DNA of 64,000 nucleotides, from the NCBI RefSeq assembly GCF_014905115.1, contig NZ_CP041235.1, forward strand, positions 1,612,001 to 1,676,000, in the 5' to 3' direction. The first letter of the stretch is position 1. Each line of letters opens with the position of its first letter. Below, in pieces: positions 19,000-27,417 of the stretch. This DNA is from Sulfurimonas sediminis. GTDB taxonomy: Bacteria; Campylobacterota; Campylobacteria; Campylobacterales; Sulfurimonadaceae. The position numbers were made by a program, and so were the translations under genes. The notes below the pieces were generated by a model, which saw only the letters and a list, made by a program, of their open reading frames with translations, was not told the origin of the DNA and ran no database searches.

Positions 19000-21185
19000 T
19001 TGGCAAGAAAATTGACAACAAAACAAAAAATCGGAACTTCCCTTAACTTTTTACTAGGCAAACGTGATCTTGGTGTTGTCTTTTTTGTAATGGCTATTTT
19101 GGCGATTATTATCGTGCCTCTGCCTTCTTCCGTTTTAGATGTTTTGTTGACGATTTCTATAGCTTTATCTGTTTTAATTTTGCTTATTTCATTATATGTG
19201 CCAAAACCGACAGATTTGACAACTTTCCAACACTCATACTTATTCTTACCCTTTTTAGACTTTCACTAAATATTGCTACAACAAGAATGATTTTAAGTCA
19301 TGGGTATGAAGGACCCGAACAGGTCAGTGATGTTATTACAAGTTTTGGTGATTTTGTTGTCGGAGGAAATTATGTCATTGGGATTATCGTTTTTTCCATT
19401 TTGGTTCTTATAAACTTTATGGTCATCACAAAAGGTTCCACAAGGGTTGCAGAAGTTGCAGCACGTTTTGTACTTGACTCTATGCCCGGAAAGCAGATGG
19501 CTGTTGATGCAGATTTAAATGCAGGACTTATAGACGATGCCGAAGCCAAACAACGCCGTGCGGAAATTCTTCAGGATGCCAATTTTTACGGGGCAATGGA
19601 TGGTTCTTCAAAATTTGTCAAAGGGGATGCCGTTGCAGGTATAATTATTACTCTTATAAATATCATCGGCGGTTTTCTCATCGGTGTTTTCCAGTACGAT
19701 ATGAGCGTTACAGACAGCGCTTCTACCTTTACACTTCTTACAATCGGTGACGGTCTTGTCAGCCAGATTCCGGCACTCATTACCTCAACGGCAACCGGTA
19801 TTATCATTACCCGTTCCTCAAGTGACGGTGACAATTTTGCCGAAGGCACTATCTCACAGATGATAGGCAATGCAAAGATTATGATGATAGTCGGCTTCAT
19901 CATGCTCTTATTTGCTCTTGTTCCTGGCCTGCCAACTGCCTCTATGGGGTTTGTCGGGATAATCTTCGCCCTGCTTGGGTGGTCTATCTACAAATATGAA
20001 AAAGGAGAACTTTCCATTTTGGATGTTGAAAATCTCCTTGGTGTCAAGACAAAAGAAGAGGTAGAAAAAGAGAAAGAGAGAATCAAACCGAAAAAAACGA
20101 ACGAAGAGATTGCCAAAGAAGAGGAAAATGCGCTTGATGACATACTCAAAGTAGAAATGCTTGAACTGACTTTGGGATATCAACTTATAAAACTGGCCGA
20201 CAGTTCTCAGGGTGGTGATTTGCTTGAACGTATTCGTTCTATGCGAAGAAAAATAGCAAATGACTATGGATTTTTAATGCCGCAGGTCAGAATACGTGAC
20301 AACTTACATCTCAAACCTAACCAATATCAGGTACTGCTTAAAGGTATTGCCATTGGTGAGGGGGAAATCATGCCTGATAAATTTCTTGCGATGGACAGCG
20401 GTATGGCTACAGGAGAGATTCAGGGAGAACCGACAAAAGAACCTGCTTTTGGACTCGATGCTCTGTGGATAGCACCAGAACAAAAAGAAGATGCAATTAT
20501 TAACGGATATACCGTTGTTGATCCTGCTACAGTAATCTCCACACATATGAGTGAACTCATCAAGCGTAATGCAGAAGAGCTTTTAACCCGTCAAGAAGTG
20601 CAGTCACTTATTGATAAAATAAAAGATGATTATCCTGTAATCATTGATGATGTTTTAAAAGTGGCTTCCATCGGTCTTATTCAAAGAGTTCTCAAAGCAC
20701 TGTTGCATGAAAAAATTCCGCTTAAAGATATGCTTACTATTTTGGAGACAATTGCAGATATTGCCGAATATACAAAAAATGTTGACCTTATAACAGAACA
20801 GGTCAGAGCCAGACTTTCTCGCGTCATTACCCAAATGTATGCAGGGGATGATGGGGTGATACGCCTTTTGACATTTGATACACAGACAGAGCAGTTGTTA
20901 CTGCAAAAATCACAAGAACAAGACGGTGTGAGAAATCTCATGCTCAATGTAGGAGAAATAAATGCTCTGATTCAGGCAACAAGCACAAAGGCTGCAGACT
21001 TACTGCAAAAAGGGATTTCCCCTGTTATTATTATCGTCGATCCACAAATCCGTCGCAGTGTTGCAGAAATATTTGAGAGATTTTCTCTTGATGTTGTAAC
21101 ACTCTCTCATGCAGAAATTGACTCGAGTGCTACATTTGAAGTGATGGGCTCTATTTCAATTCAAACACAAGAAACAAATAACTAA
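19000..21185 (+). pseudogene. flhA: Flagellar export gate protein FlhA, interrupted by a frameshift
   Basis: Export gate of the flagellar type III secretion system. The N-terminal reading frame (19000-19269, 89 codons) ends in a stop. The rest (residues from MILSHGYEG on) continues in another frame to 21185. After DLTTF the expected [20 protein letters not shown] is encoded out of frame from 19227, so one T is missing in the short T run at 19224-19226. With one base restored the protein would be about 728 aa, full length. The membrane domain, FHIPEP-type loop region and cytoplasmic domain are otherwise intact. The start is a TTG. It could be a sequencing error, a phase-variable or a real null allele. 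Confidence 0.9.
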
Positions 21186-21195
21186 AAGGGTACAA

Positions 21196-22275
21196 ATGAA
21201 AAACAGAACTATTCATCATCTTTCACACATTGATTTGGATGGCTACAGCTGCCAGCTGGTCATGCAGTACACACCGTACAAAAGATTTAACTACAACTCC
21301 AATTACGGGGCAGAAGTGAAACAAAAGCTCGATCTTATGCTGGAAAACATCAGAAAAGCAAAAGAAAAAGCTTACATACTCATCACGGACCTGAATCTTA
21401 CAGCGGATGAATCCCGTTGGCTCAGCCATGAGGTAAAAAAAATGAATGACGGTGCCTTTGATGTCAAGTTACAACTTCTTGATCACCACGGAAGCGGGGA
21501 AGAGAGTGCAAAAAAGCATGAATGGTACTATCTTGATACCAGTCGCTGCGCTACAAAAATCACCTATGACTACGCAAAAGAACACTTTGAACTCAACGAA
21601 CCTGCATGGATGGAGAAGTATGTTGATGTGGTCAATGCGGTAGATTTATGGAAACAGGAAGAACATGATAATTTTGAATACGGGAAAGTCTGTATGCGTC
21701 TTGTAACAGAAACAAAAGAACTCAACCGAATAATGTTTCCTGATGAAGACTCAAACTACAAACTCACACTGTTGCATAAAGCGGCAAAATTCATTCATGA
21801 ACCTGATGCCCCTATCTTACTTGATGAAAAAATCCACTCTTTAAAAAAGAATTTTTTCAGACGCGACAAAGATGATACACTCGATAATCTTGCCACACGA
21901 TATGTTGTTGAGCTTATGGGCAAAGCCAGAAGTGAAAAAACAATCTATTACAAGGGATACAGAGGCTACCTGAGTTATGGTATAGGAAACACCTCCATAG
22001 TCGGCAACGGATTTTTAACAGCCTACCCTGAATATGATTTTATTGTGGATGTCAGCTACAGAGGAACAATGAGCCTGCGCGCAAGCGACAAGGTAAGTGT
22101 TGCACAGATATCCAAAGAGTGGGCAAACGGCGGAGGACACCCAAATGCTGCCGGAGGAAGAATCATGGGCTTTAAAGAGCAGTTTCGTTATGACAAAGTC
22201 AAACAGCAGATTGAAAAAGTCATCAACGACAAAGAAGCGGTTGCCGGTGATTTGGAATATAAAAAAGAGGACTAA
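21196..22275 (+). CDS. DHH family phosphoesterase
   Basis: 359-aa protein of the DHH/DHHA1 superfamily, metal-dependent phosphoesterases that include nanoRNases, pAp phosphatases and RecJ. Visible motifs are HLSHIDLDGYSCQ (motif I), LITDLNL, the DHHGSG motif III, and the C-terminal GGGHPNAAGGRI of DHHA1. Exact substrate cannot be told from sequence alone. It lies 10 bases after flhA and converged on the amidase gene before the island at 22290-24987 was inserted. Confidence 0.88.
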   Translation: MKNRTIHHLSHIDLDGYSCQLVMQYTPYKRFNYNSNYGAEVKQKLDLMLENIRKAKEKAYILITDLNLTADESRWLSHEVKKMNDGAFDVKLQLLDHHGSGEESAKKHEWYYLDTSRCATKITYDYAKEHFELNEPAWMEKYVDVVNAVDLWKQEEHDNFEYGKVCMRLVTETKELNRIMFPDEDSNYKLTLLHKAAKFIHEPDAPILLDEKIHSLKKNFFRRDKDDTLDNLATRYVVELMGKARSEKTIYYKGYRGYLSYGIGNTSIVGNGFLTAYPEYDFIVDVSYRGTMSLRASDKVSVAQISKEWANGGGHPNAAGGRIMGFKEQFRYDKVKQQIEKVINDKEAVAGDLEYKKED

Positions 22276-22289
22276 GCCTCAAGGCTGCT

Positions 22290-22317
22290 TTATCTTTTTT
22301 GAGAATTTATAAAATAG
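22290..22317. repeat. Left direct repeat of the island (attL-like)
   Basis: 28 bp identical to 24960-24987, beginning TTATCTTTTTTG. The right copy is the stop codon and last nine codons of the amidase gene; the left copy is a displaced duplicate. This is what site-specific integration at a gene 3' end leaves behind. Confidence 0.75.
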
Positions 22318-22399
22318 TATTCTATCAATACTAAAGCAGACATAAAGCTGTCACTTAAGAAGTTTAAACTATCTTATAAAAAATAGACGGAGAACCTAA

Positions 22400-22924
22400 A
22401 TGGAAAAATTTGAACTAAGAGAAATAAATGAAACAATAGATAAAAAGACTTTATACCCATATATTGATGCTACAGAGTTTAATGATAAAATAAAAAAAGC
22501 TATAAAAAGAATGCTTGGGGTTGTTATCCCAAGTGGTGATAATGATATAAATCTTGATTTTGATGATGTGAAAATCATTATGCGTCATGGAGGAATGGGA
22601 TTTAGTGGTGTTGGAGAACATGATGGTGAAAATTCAGCAGTCGAAGCCCTGAAAAAAGCAATAGTAGATTCATCATTGGATTATAATTTCATGAATCAAG
22701 TGTCAGGTATATTGATACATTTTGAACTTCATCCAGATTTACCTATTATAAATATTGCAGAAGCAATGGATATCATACATAAAAATACTAACAATGAAGC
22801 TGATATCGCCTGGGGAACAACAACCGATAGGTCAATTAGTAAAAATTATGTAAAAGTCACTATTTTGTTTACCGGATTTGAAAAAAACAAGCTTAAGCAT
22901 ATGGCTGTTAATAATATTTATTAA
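22400..22924 (+). CDS. Orphan FtsZ C-terminal-domain-like protein
   Basis: 174 aa resembling the second half of FtsZ without the GTP-binding domain. After a short unique N-terminus (residues 1-25), helix H7/H8-like sequence leads to NLDFDD at residues 51-56, matching the FtsZ T7-loop motif NxDxxD. Then come VKIIMRHGGMGFSGVGEHDGEN, the ISGILIHFE-like strand and the AEAMDIIHKN...ADIAWGTTTD...VKVTILFTGF strands of the tubulin/FtsZ C-terminal sandwich. No tubulin signature (GGGTGS/T-G) is present. It has a GGAG site before the ATG. It sits first in a small island with a nuclease. It might cap or poison FtsZ filaments, but that is inference. Confidence 0.72.
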   Translation: MEKFELREINETIDKKTLYPYIDATEFNDKIKKAIKRMLGVVIPSGDNDINLDFDDVKIIMRHGGMGFSGVGEHDGENSAVEALKKAIVDSSLDYNFMNQVSGILIHFELHPDLPIINIAEAMDIIHKNTNNEADIAWGTTTDRSISKNYVKVTILFTGFEKNKLKHMAVNNIY

Positions 22925-23217
22925 AGTTCATAATGAATCAATCATTTTCATCCTATATTCCAGAAATTTAATTTTAAATAACAAGTTGACAGCCTTAGCA
23001 TCGGATGTGTACAAAGAAGCTACAAAGATTAATTTTATTGCAAAGAAGAAGATGGTCCTTGTATCTGTTGGATTGAGGGTATAAAAAGTAACTTTGACAA
23101 TAGTACTAAAATTTGGAATATTGATGATGCTAAGTACCTATCCAAAAATAAAACCAATTAATTAACCCGAATGTCATAGTTCACTATCAATATATAAAAA
23201 CAATAAGGAATACAAAG
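22925..23217 (+). other. Non-coding or decayed gene stretch in the island
   Basis: About 290 bases without a full gene. A 39-codon open stretch ending at 23161 (reading KEEDGPCICWIEGIKSN...) looks like the tail of a broken gene that I cannot identify. The stretch is AT-rich and its reading frames are interrupted. Confidence 0.45.
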
Positions 23218-23277
23218 ATGGGAAAAGACAAAAAACATTTTTTAGATATAAGTATACAGCAAAGACTCTACGTATGA
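23218..23277 (+). CDS. Possible 19-aa leader peptide coupled to the nuclease gene
   Basis: ATG at 23218 with AAGGAA 7 bases upstream, reading MGKDKKHFLDISIQQRLYV and stopping in an ATGA overlap with the nuclease start at 23274. The nuclease has no good ribosome site of its own, so translational coupling is plausible. It may also be a remnant. Confidence 0.4.
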   Translation: MGKDKKHFLDISIQQRLYV

Positions 23278-24584
23278 AAGAAAAAAATTTATTAGAACAA
23301 ATCAAAGTAATTCAGAAAAAATACTATGAGATAAATAAAATTACAGGTGAGAATTTCAATATTTTTGAAGCTGGACATATAGGGCATATAGAGACTTTCC
23401 ATACAAGACTGATTGCTGAATTATTATGCAAAAAGGGTTCACATAATCAAGGAGATACTTTTTTAAAACTTTTTTTTAATAAGCTCAAATTAAAAACAAA
23501 TTATGAAAATACAAAAGTCTATTCTGAATACCAAACTGACAATGGGAGAAGAATTGATATTGTTATTGAAAATGAAAAATTAATTATTGGAATTGAAGCA
23601 AAAATTTATGCAAAAGATCAAGATAAACAGATTCAGGATTATTACACTTATTTAACAAATAAAAATAAAAAAGTTTATCTAATCTATTTAACACTTGATG
23701 GTCATTTACCAGATGAACAAAGTAAAGGAGAAGTAAGTCACGATCAAATAATAATTATGTCCTTTAAAACTGAAATATATGATTGGATTATACTTTGCAT
23801 CAAAGAGGTATATGATAAGATTAATTTAAGAGAATCGTTATTGATTTACAAAAATTTGTTGGAAAAATTAACAAATCAGAATCTAAAAAAGGAAATTGAA
23901 ATGGTCAAAATTTTAAATAGTAAAGAAAATATTGAATCAGCTTTTAACTTATTTGATGTATATGAAAGAGCTTGGGCAGAGAAGGAATATAATTTCTGGT
24001 GTGATTTGTATGCAAAGGTTGAGAAAAACATTGGTTCTCAATGGGAAGATGGTGATGATATATTTTTGAAAGAAAAAGATAAAAGTGTCTGGTATAAGAG
24101 TGATGGTGAACCTTATGATACAGAAGAGAGTATTAAACAAATTAAAAGCCTGCGATATGGATCAACAAATAAATTATTCGGTATTGCTTTTAAACAAAAT
24201 TGTGATGGTCGAAATATTTATCTGATTGTTGCTTATGCGAATTCTTCTGAAGTTGGTTGGCTGTATATAGAAATTAAATCTAATGATAATAAAAATTTCA
24301 ATCATACTCAAATACGAGAATTGCTAATAGACAATAATGATGTTCTCCTAGATTTTAAAGACTTTGACGATACTTCTGTGTATAAAATAATTGAAGAAAT
24401 AAAATTTCCTTCATACAAAAATAGAATGGGAAACTTTGAGTTATTTGGCGAAAGTAAGTATAAAACAATTATCAATAAATTATCAAAAGAATTAATTTGT
24501 AAACTTAATGAAATTGATAAAATATTAAGAAGAAATAATGAGAGCGTAAAAAATTCTGTGTCAGCTACCATTTGTAACACCTAA
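23274..24584 (+). CDS. PD-(D/E)XK nuclease family protein, C-terminus altered by IS insertion
   Basis: 436 aa. The N-terminal half carries the nuclease core: ETFHTRLIAELL, GRRIDIVIEN (Asp95) and IIGIEAKIYAKDQDKQIQDYY (Glu108-x-Lys110), as in the PDDEXK_4 group. The remainder is a lysine-rich region of unknown function with a WE...DDIFLKEKDK segment. From codon 423 (24541) the sequence is the end of an IS256-type element, so the last 14 residues (ESVKNSVSATICNT) are probably borrowed and the native C-terminus is lost. It is very AT-rich against its neighbours, suggesting transfer. Confidence 0.75.
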   Translation: MKEKNLLEQIKVIQKKYYEINKITGENFNIFEAGHIGHIETFHTRLIAELLCKKGSHNQGDTFLKLFFNKLKLKTNYENTKVYSEYQTDNGRRIDIVIENEKLIIGIEAKIYAKDQDKQIQDYYTYLTNKNKKVYLIYLTLDGHLPDEQSKGEVSHDQIIIMSFKTEIYDWIILCIKEVYDKINLRESLLIYKNLLEKLTNQNLKKEIEMVKILNSKENIESAFNLFDVYERAWAEKEYNFWCDLYAKVEKNIGSQWEDGDDIFLKEKDKSVWYKSDGEPYDTEESIKQIKSLRYGSTNKLFGIAFKQNCDGRNIYLIVAYANSSEVGWLYIEIKSNDNKNFNHTQIRELLIDNNDVLLDFKDFDDTSVYKIIEEIKFPSYKNRMGNFELFGESKYKTIINKLSKELICKLNEIDKILRRNNESVKNSVSATICNT

Positions 24585-24848
24585 CTACAACTCTAAATAC
24601 TCATCCAGCCTCCCCTCGAAAAAGATAGCTAATTGCGAAATAGTTTGACTCCAGTTATGCACTGGCTGAGTCCATTTTTCCTGTGCATTTTGAATGCCCA
24701 TATAAAGTAGCTTCAGTAAAGAATCTTGACTCGGAAAAGCTCCTTTCGTTTTTGTAAGTTTACGAAACTGTCTATGTACAGATTCAATAATATTCGTTGT
24801 GTACATAATTTTTCTGATTGGATATGGGTACTTGAAATAGTGAGACAA
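24585..24848 (-). pseudogene. IS256 family transposase, C-terminal fragment
   Basis: About 87 codons ending the transposase: WENLSHYFKYPYPIRKIMYTTN, then ESVHRQFRKLTKTKGAFPSQ and KWTQPVHNWSQTISQLAIFF. This is the conserved C-terminus of Mutator-type transposases (IYTTN.IES..RQ.RK.TK.KGAFP). A stop lies just upstream, within the repeated IS-end sequence, and the catalytic N-terminal two-thirds is gone. Confidence 0.85.
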
Positions 24849-24879
24849 GTTCTCCCATTTATTATGGGAGTGTTCAAAA

Positions 24880-24954
24880 GGGAGTGTTCAAAATTCTTTA
24901 TCAACCTTTTATATTCTTATTATATCAGGCTAATAAAGAATTTTGAACACTCCC
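24880..24954. repeat. 75-bp MITE-like inverted repeat
   Basis: 22-bp perfect inverted repeats starting GGGAGTGTTCAAAATTC at 24880-24901 and 24933-24954, with a 31-base centre that includes a TATAAT-like box. It is built from the IS256-type end. It sits 5 bases from the right direct repeat of the island. Confidence 0.7.
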
Positions 24955-24959
24955 CTCCC

Positions 24960-24987
24960 TTATCTTTTTTGAGAATTTATAAAATAG
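24960..24987. repeat. Right direct repeat of the island (attR-like)
   Basis: 28 bp inside the 3' end of the amidase gene, identical to 22290-22317. It contains the amidase stop codon, so integration would keep the gene intact. Confidence 0.75.
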
Positions 24988-26318
24988 CGCTCCACTCCAT
25001 TGGCAAGTCCCTGTGCCATTGTTTTTTGGTAACTTCTGCTTACAAGCCGTCTGGCTTCTGTCGGATGCGTTATAAATCCGACTTCAACCAGGACAGAAGG
25101 CATTTGGGCCCCTACCAGTACCCAAAACGGCCCTTCTCTGACCCCTGCATCTTTCACATTCTTGTATCTGCTTTTGAGTGTTGCTAACGCCCCTCTTTGC
25201 AGATCAATTGCCAGCTTATTTGATGCAACAATGTTGTGTGAATTTATGGTGTTTAAAAAGCTTTGCTTTCCGTAATAATCCATCTCATCCAAATCTGCCG
25301 AATTTTCCATTTCTGCTACTTTTTTTGCCCTGCTTGAGCGGGATTTTGAGAGAAAATAGCATTCCAGTCCAGAAACTCTTTTGGCATCTTTGCGTCCAAC
25401 TGCATTGGCATGGATACTGATAAAAATATCTGCATTTTTTCTGTTTGCATATTTTGTTCTGTTTCTTAATTTTATAAAGCGGTCACTGTCACGCGTCATG
25501 TACACTGTAAAACCTCTTGCGCGAAGTATACGCTTTAGCTCTCTGGCTATACTCAAGACCACAATTTTTTCTCTGTATTTTCTGTATCCTATGGCTCCAG
25601 GGTCTTTTCCGCCGTGCCCTGCATCTATGACTATAACTTTATTTCTGTCGAGTCTTTTGGGTGATTTTTTCTTTGTTTTTGCTGATTTGTTGATGATTTT
25701 TATAGAAAGCACTTTGCCTTTTTTAAAAAAACGGATTTTTAAAGGCGTTTTGTTTTGAATAACCAGCCGCAATGTATTTGGATTGTACTGTGCCAGTTTA
25801 ATTTTATCAACCCCCTCTTGCTTGAGAGTATTTGACTTCTTCAGCATGGAAGCATGTATATCAAAAACATATTTATAGATGCTCTTTTTTTTATCACTCA
25901 GCGTAAAATAGTTCACCTGTTTCTTTTGAAGATTTTTATCAAACTGTAACACCAGTCTTTTATTATAAAAGCGAACTGATTTTAATTTATGTGAAGATGT
26001 AACTTGAATGTTTTTTTTTGCTTTGTAATTTTTTTTGGAAATGTGTGAGAGGTGTTTATACTCCTGTTCATATCTTTTTACATCAATATGTAATCTATGT
26101 CCACTGGAGATTATCCCTTTTAGAGCGGAGTGTTTAAGTTTGTTGTCTCCGTGCAACAATGCTCTTAAGTAGAGGTTTTTATAATCATTATATGCACGAA
26201 ACTGATTGCTTTTACTCGAAGATTTTAAAAAAGAATCTGCCCTTTTTAAAATCTCCTGATCATTGACAGCATATAAAGCAGTAATAAAAAAAAGTATGAG
26301 AGCAAAAACTTTTATCAT
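24960..26318 (-). CDS. N-acetylmuramoyl-L-alanine amidase
   Basis: Periplasmic zinc amidase that cleaves the peptide from peptidoglycan glycan strands, used for daughter-cell separation. The 452 aa have a signal peptide (VFALILFFITALYAVN), a lysine-rich AMIN-like region, and an Amidase_3 domain from about residue 225. The zinc ligands are visible in VIVIDAGHGGKDPGAIG, the FISIHANAVG motif and LVEVGFITHP (catalytic Glu). It resembles AmiC/AmiA of Campylobacterota. Its 3' end is the insertion target of the neighbouring island. Confidence 0.93.
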   Translation of the reverse strand: MIKVFALILFFITALYAVNDQEILKRADSFLKSSSKSNQFRAYNDYKNLYLRALLHGDNKLKHSALKGIISSGHRLHIDVKRYEQEYKHLSHISKKNYKAKKNIQVTSSHKLKSVRFYNKRLVLQFDKNLQKKQVNYFTLSDKKKSIYKYVFDIHASMLKKSNTLKQEGVDKIKLAQYNPNTLRLVIQNKTPLKIRFFKKGKVLSIKIINKSAKTKKKSPKRLDRNKVIVIDAGHGGKDPGAIGYRKYREKIVVLSIARELKRILRARGFTVYMTRDSDRFIKLRNRTKYANRKNADIFISIHANAVGRKDAKRVSGLECYFLSKSRSSRAKKVAEMENSADLDEMDYYGKQSFLNTINSHNIVASNKLAIDLQRGALATLKSRYKNVKDAGVREGPFWVLVGAQMPSVLVEVGFITHPTEARRLVSRSYQKTMAQGLANGVERYFINSQKR

Positions 26319-26324
26319 ACAGTA

Positions 26325-27416
26325 TTATTCACCGTGCATAAGCTTGTCAATAAGTTCTTTTACTGTAATAATTTCATTTAATTTATAGCCATTGGTTCCA
26401 GAGAAAAAGAGTCCTGTTTCCAGGTTTCCCTCATAAGCATCACTTAATCTGTCTGCAATACAAAAACCGACAACTTTAGCCTCTTCTCCCCGGTTACATG
26501 GTGCAACACAGTTTGAAATACACTTAATTGCAGGACCTTCTCTTTTTTCTACCATGCGTGTGAGATTTGTCACAACTCCCTGTGCAGGATATCCCACAGG
26601 AGAACCCATAAGTTTTATATCACCCTCTTTTGCATCAAGAAGTACTTTTTTAAAGTTTGCATGCGCATCACACTCATAGGTACCGATAAAACGAGTTCCC
26701 ATCTGCACACCGCTCGCACCGAGTTCCATCATCGCTTCTATGTCGTTTTTGTCCCAAACACCACCTGCAGCAATTACCGGCATGCCACCCCATTGCGCTG
26801 CTTCTTCTACAACAGGTTTTACAAGGTTTTCCAATTGATATTGTGGCATTGAACATTGCTCATAGGTAAAACCCTGATGCCCACCGCTTTTTGGACCTTC
26901 GAGAATAACGGCATCAGGAAGACGGTTATAGCGCTTTTGCCATCTTTTACAAATAATTTTCAAAGCTTTTGCAGACGATACAATAGGCACTAACGCTACA
27001 TCAGGATACCCTTCAGTGAACTCCGGCATATTTGTCGGCAGTCCTGCCCCTGTGATTACAATATTAATACCGGCTTCACAGGCATCACGAACAACACGTC
27101 CGTAGTCATTGATAGCATACAAAACATTTGCGGCCAAAGGCTTGTCGCCACAGATTTTTCTGGCATTTTTTATTATCTCTGTAAAGCCATCTTTTGAGTA
27201 AAAGTTTGCTTCGCTCAAAGGCCTGTCTGCTACCAGTTTTTTTGCAAACTCTTTATCTTTGTAGTATCCTGTTCCAACAGAACTGATAACTCCAAGTCCG
27301 CCTTCTTTTGAAACAGTACCAGCTAACTGATCCCAACTGATTCCAACACCCATACCACCTTGTACTATTGGCTTTTCTATCTCATATTTACCAATTTTTA
27401 AAGACTTGAAATTCAT
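26325..27416 (-). CDS. Nitronate monooxygenase (2-nitropropane dioxygenase-like)
   Basis: FMN-dependent TIM-barrel oxidoreductase of 363 aa. Motifs are IVQGGMGVGISWDQLAG at the N-terminus, LEGPKSGGHQGFTYEQ with the catalytic His, and PVIAAGGVWDK...GASGVQMGTRF for FMN phosphate. Members detoxify nitronates, but a related family (FabK-like enoyl reductases) shares this pattern, so the substrate is not proved. It lies 1 base downstream of tyrS. Confidence 0.87.
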   Translation of the reverse strand: MNFKSLKIGKYEIEKPIVQGGMGVGISWDQLAGTVSKEGGLGVISSVGTGYYKDKEFAKKLVADRPLSEANFYSKDGFTEIIKNARKICGDKPLAANVLYAINDYGRVVRDACEAGINIVITGAGLPTNMPEFTEGYPDVALVPIVSSAKALKIICKRWQKRYNRLPDAVILEGPKSGGHQGFTYEQCSMPQYQLENLVKPVVEEAAQWGGMPVIAAGGVWDKNDIEAMMELGASGVQMGTRFIGTYECDAHANFKKVLLDAKEGDIKLMGSPVGYPAQGVVTNLTRMVEKREGPAIKCISNCVAPCNRGEEAKVVGFCIADRLSDAYEGNLETGLFFSGTNGYKLNEIITVKELIDKLMHGE

Positions 27417-27417
27417 T

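Larger units (their letters stand above)
24541..24954 (-). mobile_element. Internally deleted IS256/Mutator-type element
   Basis: One end is GAGCGTAAAAAATTCTGTGT at 24541-24560. The opposite end is GAGTGTTCAAAATTCTTTAT read inward from 24952, with 15 of 20 bases matching. Between them only the last ~90 codons of the transposase remain. The left-end sequence GGGAGTGTTCAAAA appears twice more (24866-24879 and 24880-24893), so the element has rearranged. No target duplication is visible. Confidence 0.65.

Noticed and set aside
22925-23217. Tail of a broken gene (KEEDGPCICWIEG...) as an intact small gene
   Set aside because: No start codon with a ribosome site in that frame, and the upstream part is in other frames.
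22318-24959. An integrase or recombinase gene inside the island
   Set aside because: No tyrosine or serine recombinase motif in any frame; the only mobility gene is the truncated IS256-type transposase.
24726-25187. 153-codon plus-strand frame across the transposase fragment and amidase 3' end
   Set aside because: It crosses the island boundary and reads the complement of two recognised genes.
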